A program made the translations under genes and the position numbers. DNA of 64,000 nucleotides, taken from Streptomyces buecherae. GTDB lineage: Bacteria; Actinomycetota; Actinomycetes; Streptomycetales; Streptomycetaceae. Under the pieces are notes generated by a model. The model was not told the origin of the DNA and did no database searches. It was given only the letters and a program-made list of their open reading frames with translations. Each line of letters begins with the position of its first letter. Within the stretch, counting starts at the first letter, position 1. Shown in pieces: positions 47,918 to 56,800 of the stretch. The DNA is taken from contig NZ_CP060404.1 in NCBI RefSeq assembly GCF_014295035.1, positions 7,170,501-7,234,500 of the forward strand. The letters are read 5' to 3'.

Positions 47918-49423
47918 TCACGGATTTCCGGCGACCGCGTCCCGTCCGAGGTCGTGATCGTGGTCGCGCTCGCGGTTCCGGTCGGGCGACGGTGAAGGGG
48001 AGCCCGGGCGGGTGGCGCGTACGAGGAGGAAGACCAGCACCGCGGCGCTGGCGAAGGCGCCGCAGGCGATCGCGAGGTAACTGAGAACGCCCGTGGACGA
48101 GTTCATGGATTCGCCGTCGACGTCCACTGCGGTCGACGTGAGCACGGCCGCGCCCACGAAGTTCAGCACCACCGAACCGACCGAGACCATGACCATCACC
48201 AGGCTGGACACGATTCCCTGACGTTCGGCCGGCGCCAGGCTGCCCGCCATGGTGAAGCCGGACGTTCCGAGCCCGCCCACCGTGACGCCCAGCAGGAAGG
48301 TGAAGCAGAGCGCGGCGGAGAGGTGGGAAACGCCGAGGAACATGCCGATGGTGGCCACCGTTCCGAGCGCGACCGACCCGGCCAGGGTCCTGGCCGGCCC
48401 GACGCGTGCGGTGAGCCAGCCGGCCACCGGGCCGCCGAGCGTGACGCCCAGCCCCGGCGCCGAGAGCAGGAGTGCCACCGTTCCCTGGCCGGCGAGTCCG
48501 TATCCGAGATCCTGTTCGGCCGAGACGTCGCTGATGAGCGGGACGAGTTGCAGGGTGCTCTGGTACGAGCCGGCGCCGAGAAAGACGACGAGAAGTGTCA
48601 GCACCAACGGCCGGCCGAGATCCCGTACGTCGATCAGGGGATCGGGCTTTCGGCTGGAGAAGAGGGACCACCGGGCCAGTGCCGCGCCGCCACCGACGAG
48701 GAGAGTCAGCGGGCCGACGGCGAGCCAACCGAGGTCCGATCCCAGGCTGACGTAACCGAGCACGCCCGCCAGTCCTCCGCCGAGGAGAAGGGCGCCGCCG
48801 ACGTCGATGGTGCCCGGCGTCCTGGCGAGGGATTCGGGGACGAAGCGGTGCACACAAAGGGCCATGGCGACGGCGACGAAGGCCGATACGAGGAACAGGA
48901 CCTGGAATCCGAACTCCCTGGCCATGTCCTCGATGAGAAACCGGGACGCGATGTTGAGCACCGCGGAACCGGAGGTCACGATGCCCACGATCAGCATCCC
49001 GATGCGGGGCGCGCAGACGCTCCGTACGATGGCGACGGCGAGGAACACGGCCGCCAGCGACGCTCCTTGCAGCATGCGGCCCGGCACGAATAACCAGACG
49101 GTGGGGGCGACGGCGCATAAGAGGGCGCCGGCGCAACTCAGCAGCAGGGTCAACACGAGCACCCGGCGCTTTCCGTGGATATCGGCGCTCTTTCCGAGCA
49201 GGGGCGCCCACATCACGCCCGCCAGCATCGCGGTGGCGTTCAGCCACGCCGCCTGGTCGGTGTCGAAGTGGTCGAGCATCTCCGGCAGGACGAGCAGCGG
49301 CGCGGCGATGGCCGAGTCGACCACGAAGTTCACCAGGGCCAGGACGGCCACCAGGCCGATGAGTTGGCCGTTCCATCTCGTGTGCGGCCCGGCATCCGCG
49401 CTTCCGGTCCTGCTCTGCTGCAT
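47918..49423 (-). CDS. MFS efflux transporter (DHA2-type, 14 helices) with two TTA codons
   Basis: 501-residue multidrug-type major facilitator, about 14 predicted helices, motif A-like LLGKSADIHGKRRVLVL and the antiporter motif near GRMLQGASLAAVFLAVAIV. The ATG at 49423 follows AAGGAG; a longer upstream reading was rejected. Two leucines, at 49118-49120 and 49091-49093 on this strand, use TTA. In Streptomyces this codon is read only by the developmentally expressed bldA tRNA, so translation may be delayed to late growth. Divergent from a TetR repressor gene, which probably controls it. Confidence 0.9.
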   Translation of the reverse strand: MQQSRTGSADAGPHTRWNGQLIGLVAVLALVNFVVDSAIAAPLLVLPEMLDHFDTDQAAWLNATAMLAGVMWAPLLGKSADIHGKRRVLVLTLLLSCAGALLCAVAPTVWLFVPGRMLQGASLAAVFLAVAIVRSVCAPRIGMLIVGIVTSGSAVLNIASRFLIEDMAREFGFQVLFLVSAFVAVAMALCVHRFVPESLARTPGTIDVGGALLLGGGLAGVLGYVSLGSDLGWLAVGPLTLLVGGGAALARWSLFSSRKPDPLIDVRDLGRPLVLTLLVVFLGAGSYQSTLQLVPLISDVSAEQDLGYGLAGQGTVALLLSAPGLGVTLGGPVAGWLTARVGPARTLAGSVALGTVATIGMFLGVSHLSAALCFTFLLGVTVGGLGTSGFTMAGSLAPAERQGIVSSLVMVMVSVGSVVLNFVGAAVLTSTAVDVDGESMNSSTGVLSYLAIACGAFASAAVLVFLLVRATRPGSPSPSPDRNRERDHDHDLGRDAVAGNP

Positions 49424-49556
49424 GAAGGGCTCCTTACTCCGGGACCGCGACGGTGCCGGCACGGCCGGAGGTGGGTGCGGAGGGGGGCGACTACGCGGGC
49501 GGTGGCGCCCGGGGCGCTCGTCCGGGCTCTGACGAAGACGCGCGCGAAGGTTTTTA

Positions 49557-49568
49557 AGGTACGTACTA
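49557..49568. promoter_or_regulatory. Candidate TetR operator in the MFS-TetR divergent region
   Basis: The palindrome GTACGTAC (49559-49566), within AGGTACGTACTA, sits in the only AT-rich part of the intergenic region, between the MFS start (49423) and the TetR start (49630), as expected of a repressor site. The symmetric core is short. Confidence 0.45.
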
Positions 49569-49629
49569 GTTTCTTATTCGTCAGAGTAGGGTGCGCCGAC
49601 AAGAAACGTCAAAGGTTCTAAGGAGTGTT

Positions 49630-50199
49630 GTGGGACGACGGCGGGGCGAAGCGCTGGAGGCGGCGATCCTGGACGCGGCCTGGGAGGAGTTGAGCGAGCG
49701 GGGGTACGCGCACCTGACCGTCGACTCCGTCGCCCGACGGGCCGGCACCAGCAAGCCGGTGCTCTACCGGCGTTGGGCGGACAAGCAGAAGCTGGTGGAG
49801 GCGGCGGTCGTGCGCCGCAACGACGCGCAAGTGGCCCCGCCGGCGGACACCGGGTCGCTGCGCGGCGACCTGATCGCCACCCTCACCGAGTTGAGCGAGA
49901 CGCGGGGGCCGTTTCTCACCCAACTCAGCCTGCTGCTCGTCGACTACTTCGCCGAGGCCGAGTCCAGCTTCGCCGAGCTGCGCGAGATGTTCGTGGCCGG
50001 GCGCCGCTCCGGGCGCGACGAGATCATGCGACGCGCCACCGAGCGCGGCGAGATCGACCCGGCCAAGCTCACGCCACGGATCGCCTCGCTCCCGTTCGAC
50101 CTGCTGCGCGGTGAGACGATGATGACGCTACGGCCCGTCGCGCCCGAGGTGATCGAGGAGATCGTCGACACGATCTTCCTTCCGCTGGTCCGTCGCTGA
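49630..50199 (+). CDS. TetR/AcrR family transcriptional regulator
   Basis: 189-residue repressor. The N-terminal helix-turn-helix is ILDAAWEELSERGYAHLTVDSVARRAGTSKPVLYRRWADKQ-like in pattern (residues about 10-50), with a C-terminal all-helical ligand domain. GTG 49630 was chosen because AAGGAG lies just upstream (49620-49625); an in-frame GTG at 49591 gives a leader without a site. It is divergent from the MFS pump and likely represses it until an inducing drug binds. Confidence 0.88.
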   Translation: MGRRRGEALEAAILDAAWEELSERGYAHLTVDSVARRAGTSKPVLYRRWADKQKLVEAAVVRRNDAQVAPPADTGSLRGDLIATLTELSETRGPFLTQLSLLLVDYFAEAESSFAELREMFVAGRRSGRDEIMRRATERGEIDPAKLTPRIASLPFDLLRGETMMTLRPVAPEVIEEIVDTIFLPLVRR

Positions 50200-50233
50200 C
50201 TCGGCCTACGTCCCGACGTGGCCTTGCCGCTGG

Positions 50234-50566
50234 TCAGGCGAGGGCGGTGGGGTCGCTGTCGGGGTGCAGGGGGATGATGGTGTCCAACCCGATGAGACGC
50301 AGGATGCGCAGGGTGGGAGCGGGTACGGCCGCCAGGGCGATGTTCGCCCCCAGGGTGGTCGCGTGGTGGTGGGCCGCGATCAGGGCGCTGATGCCGCTGG
50401 AGTCACAGAACTCCAGGCCGCTCAGGTCCAGGATCAGGCGTTGGCCCGGTCGCAGGACGGTCGCGGTGGCGCGTTCCCTGAGGTGGGTGGCGTTGCGGTA
50501 GTCCAGGTCGCCGGACACCTCCAGGACAGGACCCGTCGCGGCGTCTCGGGCGGTGATCTTCAGCAT
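50234..50566 (-). CDS. STAS-domain anti-sigma factor antagonist (RsbV-like)
   Basis: 110-residue STAS protein. LKITARDAATGPVLEVSGDLD begins the fold and the regulatory Ser is in DLSGLEFCDSSGISAL. Such proteins bind an anti-sigma kinase when unphosphorylated. ATG 50566 is used; ATG 50599 is an alternative start with 11 extra residues. It is the last gene of an operon with a PAS-PP2C phosphatase and an RsbQ-like hydrolase, so it is a probable substrate of that phosphatase. Confidence 0.85.
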   Translation of the reverse strand: MLKITARDAATGPVLEVSGDLDYRNATHLRERATATVLRPGQRLILDLSGLEFCDSSGISALIAAHHHATTLGANIALAAVPAPTLRILRLIGLDTIIPLHPDSDPTALA

Positions 50567-50627
50567 GCTCACGGGCTGTTCTTCAGGTGAGGGTGGCATC
50601 ACAGGGTAAAGGGGAGGAGGGCCAGGG

Positions 50628-51935
50628 CTAGGGCTGTGCGGTGAGGGGTGGGACACCCAGCGCGAGCAGGGCGGTGTCGTCGTCGAGGCCGTCACCGAAG
50701 CTGGCGAGCAGGTCGGTCAGGGCCCCGATGACGTCCACGGTGGACTTGCCGGCGTGGTCGGCGGCGAAGGCCAGCAGGGCCTCGTCCCCGTACAGGCTGG
50801 TGCGGTCGGCGCCGGTGCGGGCCTCGGTGAGCCCGTCCGTGTAGAGCAGGAGGGTGTCGCCGGGGGTGAGGACGGTCTCGGCGGTGGCGAAGTGCGCGTC
50901 GGGCAGCACGCCGACGAGGAGGCCGCCCGGGGTGGGCAGGAAGGCGGCTGTGCCGTCGGCGCGCAGGACGACGGCCGGAGGATGGCCGCCCGAGGCGAGT
51001 TGGATGGTGAGCCGTCCAGGGCTGGCACCGGGGGTGAGGATGCCGAAGATGGCGGTGCAGTAGCGCGGGTCCCCGCTGCCGGTGTAGCGGTCGTGCAGCA
51101 CGGTGTTCAGCGTGGCCAGGGCCGAGGCCGGGTCGGCGTCGTGCAGGGCGGCGGCGCGCAGGGTGTAGCGGGTCAGCGAGGTGACCGCGGCGGCCTGCGG
51201 CCCCTTGCCGCACACGTCGCCGAGGAAGAAGGCGAAGCGTTCGCCGTCGAGGGGGAAGACATCGTAGAAGTCGCCGCCGAGCCGGTCGGGCGATGCGATG
51301 TGGTAGTGGGCCGCCGTCTCCACCCCGGGGATCGTCGGCAGGGTGTCGGGCAACAGGGACTTCTGCAGCACGGTGAGGGCGTCCTGGAGCCGAGCGCGGT
51401 CGGCCTCCGCCTGCCTGCGGGCCTCTTCGGCCGCCTTACGCCCGCGAAGCAGTTCCTCCTCGTACGCGCGGCGGTCCCGGGCGTCGAAGAGGGTGGTGCG
51501 GATGAGCAGGGGCTCGCCGCTCTCGCCGTACTTGACCACCGAGGAGACCAGGACGGGCATCCGGTCGCCGTTGGCACACCTGAGTTCCATGGCGATGCCG
51601 CTGATGTCGCCCTGCATCCGCAACAGGGGGGCGAAGTGTGTCTCGTGGTACAGCTTGCCGCCCACGGTCAGCAGGTCGGCGAACCGCATCCGGCCCAGCA
51701 CCGCGTCCCGCTCCAGGCCGAGCCAGTCCAGCAGCGTGGCGTTGATCTTGGCGATGGTGCCGTCCATCAACGTGGAGAGGTAGCCACAGGGCGCTGCCTC
51801 GTACAGTTCCTCGGCGCTGTCTTCCAGCAACGCGGCGAAGGCCGCGTCTGGCGTGGAGTCGCGGTGGCTCTGGATGTCGGGGGCTCCTTCGTTTTGGGAC
51901 TCGTACGGCTCCGGCTGTTGATCGGTGTGGATCAA
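50628..51935 (-). CDS. rsbP: PAS-PP2C (SpoIIE-type) phosphatase, RsbP-like
   Basis: 435 residues: PAS domain (about 35-160, EAAPCGYLSTLMDGTIAKIN and YGESGEPLLIRTTLFDARDRR), a coiled-coil linker (about 160-200), then a SpoIIE/PP2C phosphatase with GGDFYDVFPLDG, LGDVCGKGPQAAAV, YTDGLTEAR and DDDTALLALG. This is the architecture of Bacillus subtilis RsbP, the energy-stress phosphatase, except for sequence differences in the PAS. It overlaps the upstream hydrolase by 4 bp (ATGA), the same order as rsbQ-rsbP in Bacillus. Expected to dephosphorylate the STAS antagonist downstream. Confidence 0.88.
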   Translation of the reverse strand: MIHTDQQPEPYESQNEGAPDIQSHRDSTPDAAFAALLEDSAEELYEAAPCGYLSTLMDGTIAKINATLLDWLGLERDAVLGRMRFADLLTVGGKLYHETHFAPLLRMQGDISGIAMELRCANGDRMPVLVSSVVKYGESGEPLLIRTTLFDARDRRAYEEELLRGRKAAEEARRQAEADRARLQDALTVLQKSLLPDTLPTIPGVETAAHYHIASPDRLGGDFYDVFPLDGERFAFFLGDVCGKGPQAAAVTSLTRYTLRAAALHDADPASALATLNTVLHDRYTGSGDPRYCTAIFGILTPGASPGRLTIQLASGGHPPAVVLRADGTAAFLPTPGGLLVGVLPDAHFATAETVLTPGDTLLLYTDGLTEARTGADRTSLYGDEALLAFAADHAGKSTVDVIGALTDLLASFGDGLDDDTALLALGVPPLTAQP

Positions 51936-52738
51936 CGAGGTAGGCCGGCCAGGAAGTCACGGATGGCCTCGTTGGTGGCCTCGGGCGCGGACAGGTGCGG
52001 GCAGTGACCCGTCGTGTCGAGCGTGACCAGCGACGAACCGGGGATCGCCTGGTGCACGAAGGCGCCGACCTCCCGGGGCGCGATCACGTCCTGGACGCAC
52101 TCCAGGACCAGCGTCGGGACCTTGACCCGCCCGAGGTCGTCCCTGGTGTCGGACAGGAACGTGGTGCGGGCGAACACGCGGGCCATGTCCGGGTCGGTCG
52201 CGCAGAAGCTGTTCTTCAGCTCCTCGCCCAGTTCGGGCCGGTCCGGGTGCCCCATGATCACCGGTGCCATCGCCGCCGACCAGCCCAGGTAGTTCGAATC
52301 CAGGGACGCGAGCAGTTCGTCGATGTCCTGCGCGCTGAACCCGCCGTGGTAACCCTCGTCGTCGACGTACCGGGGGGACGGCGCGACCATCACCAGCGAA
52401 CCGATCCGCTCCGGAGCCGTCTCCGCCGCCAGCACGCCGACCATCGAGCTGACGGAGTGCCCCACGAACGTCGCGTCCCGCAGGTCGAGCGCCTCGCACA
52501 CCTCCACCACGTCCCGAGCGTAACCCTCCAGCGAGGCGTAGCGCTCCTCGGAGAAGGCGGTGAGGTCCGAGCGGCCACACCCCACGTAGTCGAACAGCAC
52601 GAGGCGGTACGCATCGGCCAGCGCGGGCACCGTCAGCCGCCACATGTTCTGGTCACAGCCGAACCCGTGGGCCAGCACGACCGTGGGGCCCTGCGGGTTG
52701 CCGGCGACGGTGACGTTGTTCCTCCGGAAAATGTCCAT
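51932..52738 (-). CDS. rsbQ: Alpha/beta hydrolase, RsbQ-like regulator
   Basis: 268-residue hydrolase. It begins MDIFRRNNVTVAGNPQGPTVVLAHGFGCDQ-like and has the RsbQ-typical FDYVGCGRSD, a Ser95 nucleophile in VGHSVSSMVG, an Asp in VLECVQDVIA and a His in TGHCPHLSAPE. RsbQ is required for RsbP activation in B. subtilis, perhaps by making or holding a small hydrophobic ligand for the PAS domain. The overlap with the RsbP-like gene supports the same role here. The karrikin/strigolactone receptors belong to the same fold. Confidence 0.87.
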   Translation of the reverse strand: MDIFRRNNVTVAGNPQGPTVVLAHGFGCDQNMWRLTVPALADAYRLVLFDYVGCGRSDLTAFSEERYASLEGYARDVVEVCEALDLRDATFVGHSVSSMVGVLAAETAPERIGSLVMVAPSPRYVDDEGYHGGFSAQDIDELLASLDSNYLGWSAAMAPVIMGHPDRPELGEELKNSFCATDPDMARVFARTTFLSDTRDDLGRVKVPTLVLECVQDVIAPREVGAFVHQAIPGSSLVTLDTTGHCPHLSAPEATNEAIRDFLAGLPR

Positions 52739-52946
52739 ACCAGGCAGTCTGACAGGCCCGGCAAGTCACCGGAGCATCGCACTGGCCGGGCCACCGAGTG
52801 GGTCGATCTGAGGGTGCCGGTCCGGGTGTGTCGGTACGGGTGGGCAGGTTGGTGGGACGGGCTGGGCTGGCCCCGGAGGTGGGGCCGGTCGGGCGGGTGG
52901 CGTTACCGGGAGGCGCCGCGAAGGGTTACTGCGTAGGGTCTGCCGG

Positions 52947-53711
52947 ATGACTCTCTCTCATGACGTGGCCGGCGACGGTCCCGCGGTGCTGCTGCTGCAT
53001 TCCGGGGTGTGTGACCGGCGGATGTGGGACGCGCAGTGGCCCACCCTGATCGATGCCGGTTACCGACTGGTCCGCTGTGACCTGCGGGGCTTCGGCGAGA
53101 CCCCCGCTCCGGACCGGCCTCACAGCAACGCCGACGACGTGCTGGACCTCCTGGACGGCCTGGGGATCGAGCGGGTGGCCCTGGTGGGGTCCTCGTACGG
53201 CGGGCGGGTCGCCCTGGAGGTCGCCGCGCGGTGGCCGGAGCGGGTGAGCGCCATGGCGCTGCTGTGCTCCGCCTTTCCCGGGCACGAGCCGTCGGCCGAC
53301 CTGCGGGCGATCGGTGAGCGCGAGGACGCGCTGCTCGAAGCGGGGGACGTCGCCGGCGCGACGGAACTGATGGTGGACACCTGGCTGGGCCCGGAGGCCG
53401 ACGAGGCCGCCCGGGAAGCGGTACGCCGGATGCAGCGGCACGCCTTCGAGGTGCAACTGGCCGTCGACGAGGAGTTCTGGCCGCTCCAGGCGGAGATCGA
53501 CCTGACGGCGATCGAGGCCCGTTGTCTCGCCGTGTCGGGCCGGCACGACGTGATCGACTTCCGCCAGATCGCCGCCCGGCTGCCGGGCCTGCTCGCACAC
53601 GCCGACCACGTGGAACTGCCGTGGGCCGGCCACCTGCCCAGCCTGGAGCGGCCGTCCGACACCACGGACCTGTTGCTCGGTTTTCTGCGCCAACCGGCGC
53701 CCGTCGGCTGA
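52947..53711 (+). CDS. Alpha/beta fold hydrolase
   Basis: 254-residue hydrolase. AVLLLHSGVCDRRMWDAQWPTL opens the fold; the nucleophile is in LVGSSYGGRVAL (GxSxG), the Asp in VSGRHDVIDF and the His in LPWAGHLPSLERP. Start ATG 52947; ribosome site weak. It is monocistronic and resembles the broad epoxide hydrolase/haloperoxidase-like group. No substrate can be inferred. Confidence 0.87.
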   Translation: MTLSHDVAGDGPAVLLLHSGVCDRRMWDAQWPTLIDAGYRLVRCDLRGFGETPAPDRPHSNADDVLDLLDGLGIERVALVGSSYGGRVALEVAARWPERVSAMALLCSAFPGHEPSADLRAIGEREDALLEAGDVAGATELMVDTWLGPEADEAAREAVRRMQRHAFEVQLAVDEEFWPLQAEIDLTAIEARCLAVSGRHDVIDFRQIAARLPGLLAHADHVELPWAGHLPSLERPSDTTDLLLGFLRQPAPVG

Positions 53712-53873
53712 GGCCACCGCTGGCACGCCGCCTGGCACGCCCCGGCGCGCGGCGCGGGTACGCGGTTCAGTCACCGACCCCGACCAGGCGGCACCCGCCC
53801 AGGCGGCACCCGACCACGTGCCGCCTGACACGCGGACCACGCGCCGCCCGACCGCACAGCGCACCCGCCGCGC

Positions 53874-56800
53874 TCAGGGCGACGGAACTGGCTGCTCCGC
53901 CGCTCCCGCGCGGCCCGCGTGCAGCAGGTCGTGGACCTCCCGCGCCTCGCTCGCGTGCCGGGCCATGGCCAGGGGCTCTTCCGCGACGAGGTCCTGGAAC
54001 AGGGTGAGGGCCTCGGCGGACGTGGCGCGGGCGGCGTCGGAGCGGTCGCCCGCCGCCAACCGGGCGCGGGCCAGGCTGGCCAGCGCGTGGGCGAGCAGTT
54101 CACGGCGGGCGTGGGGCTCCCCGGCCGCGTGCTCCCGCGCCCGCCGGACCGCCTCCCGCGCCACCTCCGTGGCCTGCCGCGCCCGCCCGGTCAGGGCCAG
54201 CACCCGAGCCTGCCCGGTGAGGAACTCGGTCAGCACGAACCTCAGCGGAGCCGGCCCGTCGTCGAGGTCGCGCAGGACGCCTACGGCGTTCTCGCTCGCG
54301 GCGACGGCCTCCTCCCGGCGGCCCGGAACGGCCACCGCGCACAGGGCGAACGCGTGCAGCGACCCGGCGCGCAGCGCCGTGCCCCAGGCGTCGTCGGGTA
54401 GCGCCGCGCAGAACTCGACGGCCTCGGCCAGCAGCGGCAGGGCGGCCTCCGGCGGGGCCGTGTCGGAGGTGGCGGCCACCTCGAAGCGCACCATGGCCCG
54501 TTGCAGCAGGGCGTCCCCCACCGAGGCGTCGGCGAGCGGCGGCTCGGCGTCGGTGCGGGCCACCGCGAGCGCCTCCTCGACACTCGCGAGCGCCTCCTCG
54601 ACGCTCGCGACCGCCGTCGCCGGGCCGCCGGTACGCCACAGCAGGCCGGCCCGGCGCAGGAGCACGGTCGACAGTTCGGCGCGCAGGCCGGACGGGTCAC
54701 CGGCATGGTGGGCGCGAAGCCCGGCGAGGGCGCTCTCCACCGGGGCCAGGGCCTCCCGCCGGCGACCGCAGGCGTCCAGCATCTCGGCGTGCAGCGCCTC
54801 GGTGAGCGCCAGGGCGAGCCCGGCGGCTACGTCGCCCCGGTGCCGGTGTTCCGCGCGCCGGTGCGCGCACAGCTCGGCGGCGGTCGCGGCCGCTTCCGTG
54901 GTGCGGCCGAGCCACCACAGCCGCCGCACGTGCCGCTCCAGGTCGCCGGCCTGCTCGGCCCGGTGAGGTTCGGTCTCGCCCCGCCGGACCCAGCCGTCCC
55001 TGATGTCCAGCGCCTCGCGGGACCGCTCGACGGACTCCTCGTGCTGTCCGCCCATCCACAGCCACTCCCCGGTGGTCGCCAGGACGCTCCACAGGTCGGT
55101 CTCGTAACGCAGGGGCGCCTCGACGGACAGCGTGCGCAGCCGGCGCAGGGCCTCCTCGGCGGCTTCGAGCGCGTTCTCGGCGTCCCCGAGGTCGTAGTGG
55201 ATGCGCATGGCGGTCAGCCAGTTCCTGAGCATCGGCTCTGCGAAGGCCGCCGGCAGGTCCCGCTCCGCCCCGCTGTTGACCGCCATGGCCTCCCGGACCG
55301 TCGCCAGGGCCGCGGCGGGTTCGCCGAGTGCGAGGTGGGCGCCCGCCAGGTTGTTCAGGCAGCCGGCGAGGTCCGGCAGGTGGGCCCCGGGCGCGGAGTC
55401 GGCCAGCTCCCGCAGGATGTCCGCGGCCTCCCGGAAGTGACCGGCCGCGCGAGCCGTCTCCTGTGGCGTCCCGTCCTCGGACCGCAGCGTGCCGGCGAGG
55501 GTGGTGAGGGACATGGCCAGGAGGTTGCGGAAGCCGTCCGGTTCGACGCGGGCCAGCTCGCGGAAGAGGTGGACGCTCTGGCTCGCGACCCGGTGCGCCC
55601 GGTGGCGGTAGCCGTTGGCCTGGCGTTGCGTGGCGAGGGTGTTGAGGGCCAGTGCCAGGCGGGGGGTGTGGATGTGTGGTCGCCCGTCGGCCAGGTCGCG
55701 GTAGAGCCCCACCGACTCCTCGGCGGCGTCGAGCGCCTCGGCGAGGTTCCCCAGGTTGCCCAGGTCGATGGCGAGGCTGTTGAGGCTGTTCGCCAGATCG
55801 GCCTGGTAAGCGCGCGGGCGCGCCTCGGCGAGCCGTCTGCGGAGGGCGACGGACTCGCGGATGTCGGCCAGCGCCTCGCGGTGCGAACCGGCCAGGTGGG
55901 CCGCGGAGGAGGCGGTGGCCAGGATCAGGGCGAGCCCCGACAACTCGGCGTCGGGGTTCTCGTCGGCGAGCCGCCGCTGGAGCCTGACCGCCCTGCGGGT
56001 CGACGCCAGGGCGATGTCGCGGCGGCCGGACTCCATCGCGACGATGGCGTGGTTGTTCAGGTGGTTCACCATGAGGGAGTCGTGCGCCTCGGGGTCGTCG
56101 TCCCACAGGGCCTCACACAGTCGCCGGCTCTCCTCGATCACGCGCCAGGCCGTGTCGTGGTCGCCGAGCGAGCGCGCCGCCGTCGCGCGCGTGTCGAGGG
56201 CCTTCACCAGGTCCACCCGGCTCTGGGTGTCGTCCGGGCGCAGCGCGGCCCGCAGCAGTTCCACGCCCTCCGTCGCGGCCTCGTACGCCTCCCGCCGGCG
56301 CTCGACGTCGGTGAGGAAGATGGCCGCGTTGACCCGGCACGCTCCGCGTTCGGCCTGGTGGCGCGGGTGGTCCGGCGGGATCTCCCGCCACAGTTCGTAC
56401 GCCTCCCGCACCGCCTCCAGGCACTCCTCCCGCTCGCCCACGGACGACAGGCGTTTGGAGAGTTCGCGCAGCGCGACGGCCAGGCCCGGGCGCGCCGTGG
56501 GGTCGGCGGCGGCCCGCAGCCGGTGGGCCGCGGCGATGCGCCGGTGCAGGGTCAGCACCCAGGGGGCCAGCAGGTACGGGTGTGGTGGGACAGCCGAGGC
56601 CAGGTGCTCCAGCTCGTCGAGACCGACACCGGGGCGGTCGACGAGCGCTCGCAGCGCGACCAGCAGCGGGGCCGGGTCCTCCAGGCGGGACGCCAGGGCG
56701 ACGGCCGCCGGGCCGAGCACCGCCGGGTGCCGCAGGCACCAGTCGGTCAGCGTTTCGGTGTCGGGGCCGGCGTCCCGTACGCAGGCCCGGGTGGTGAGGG

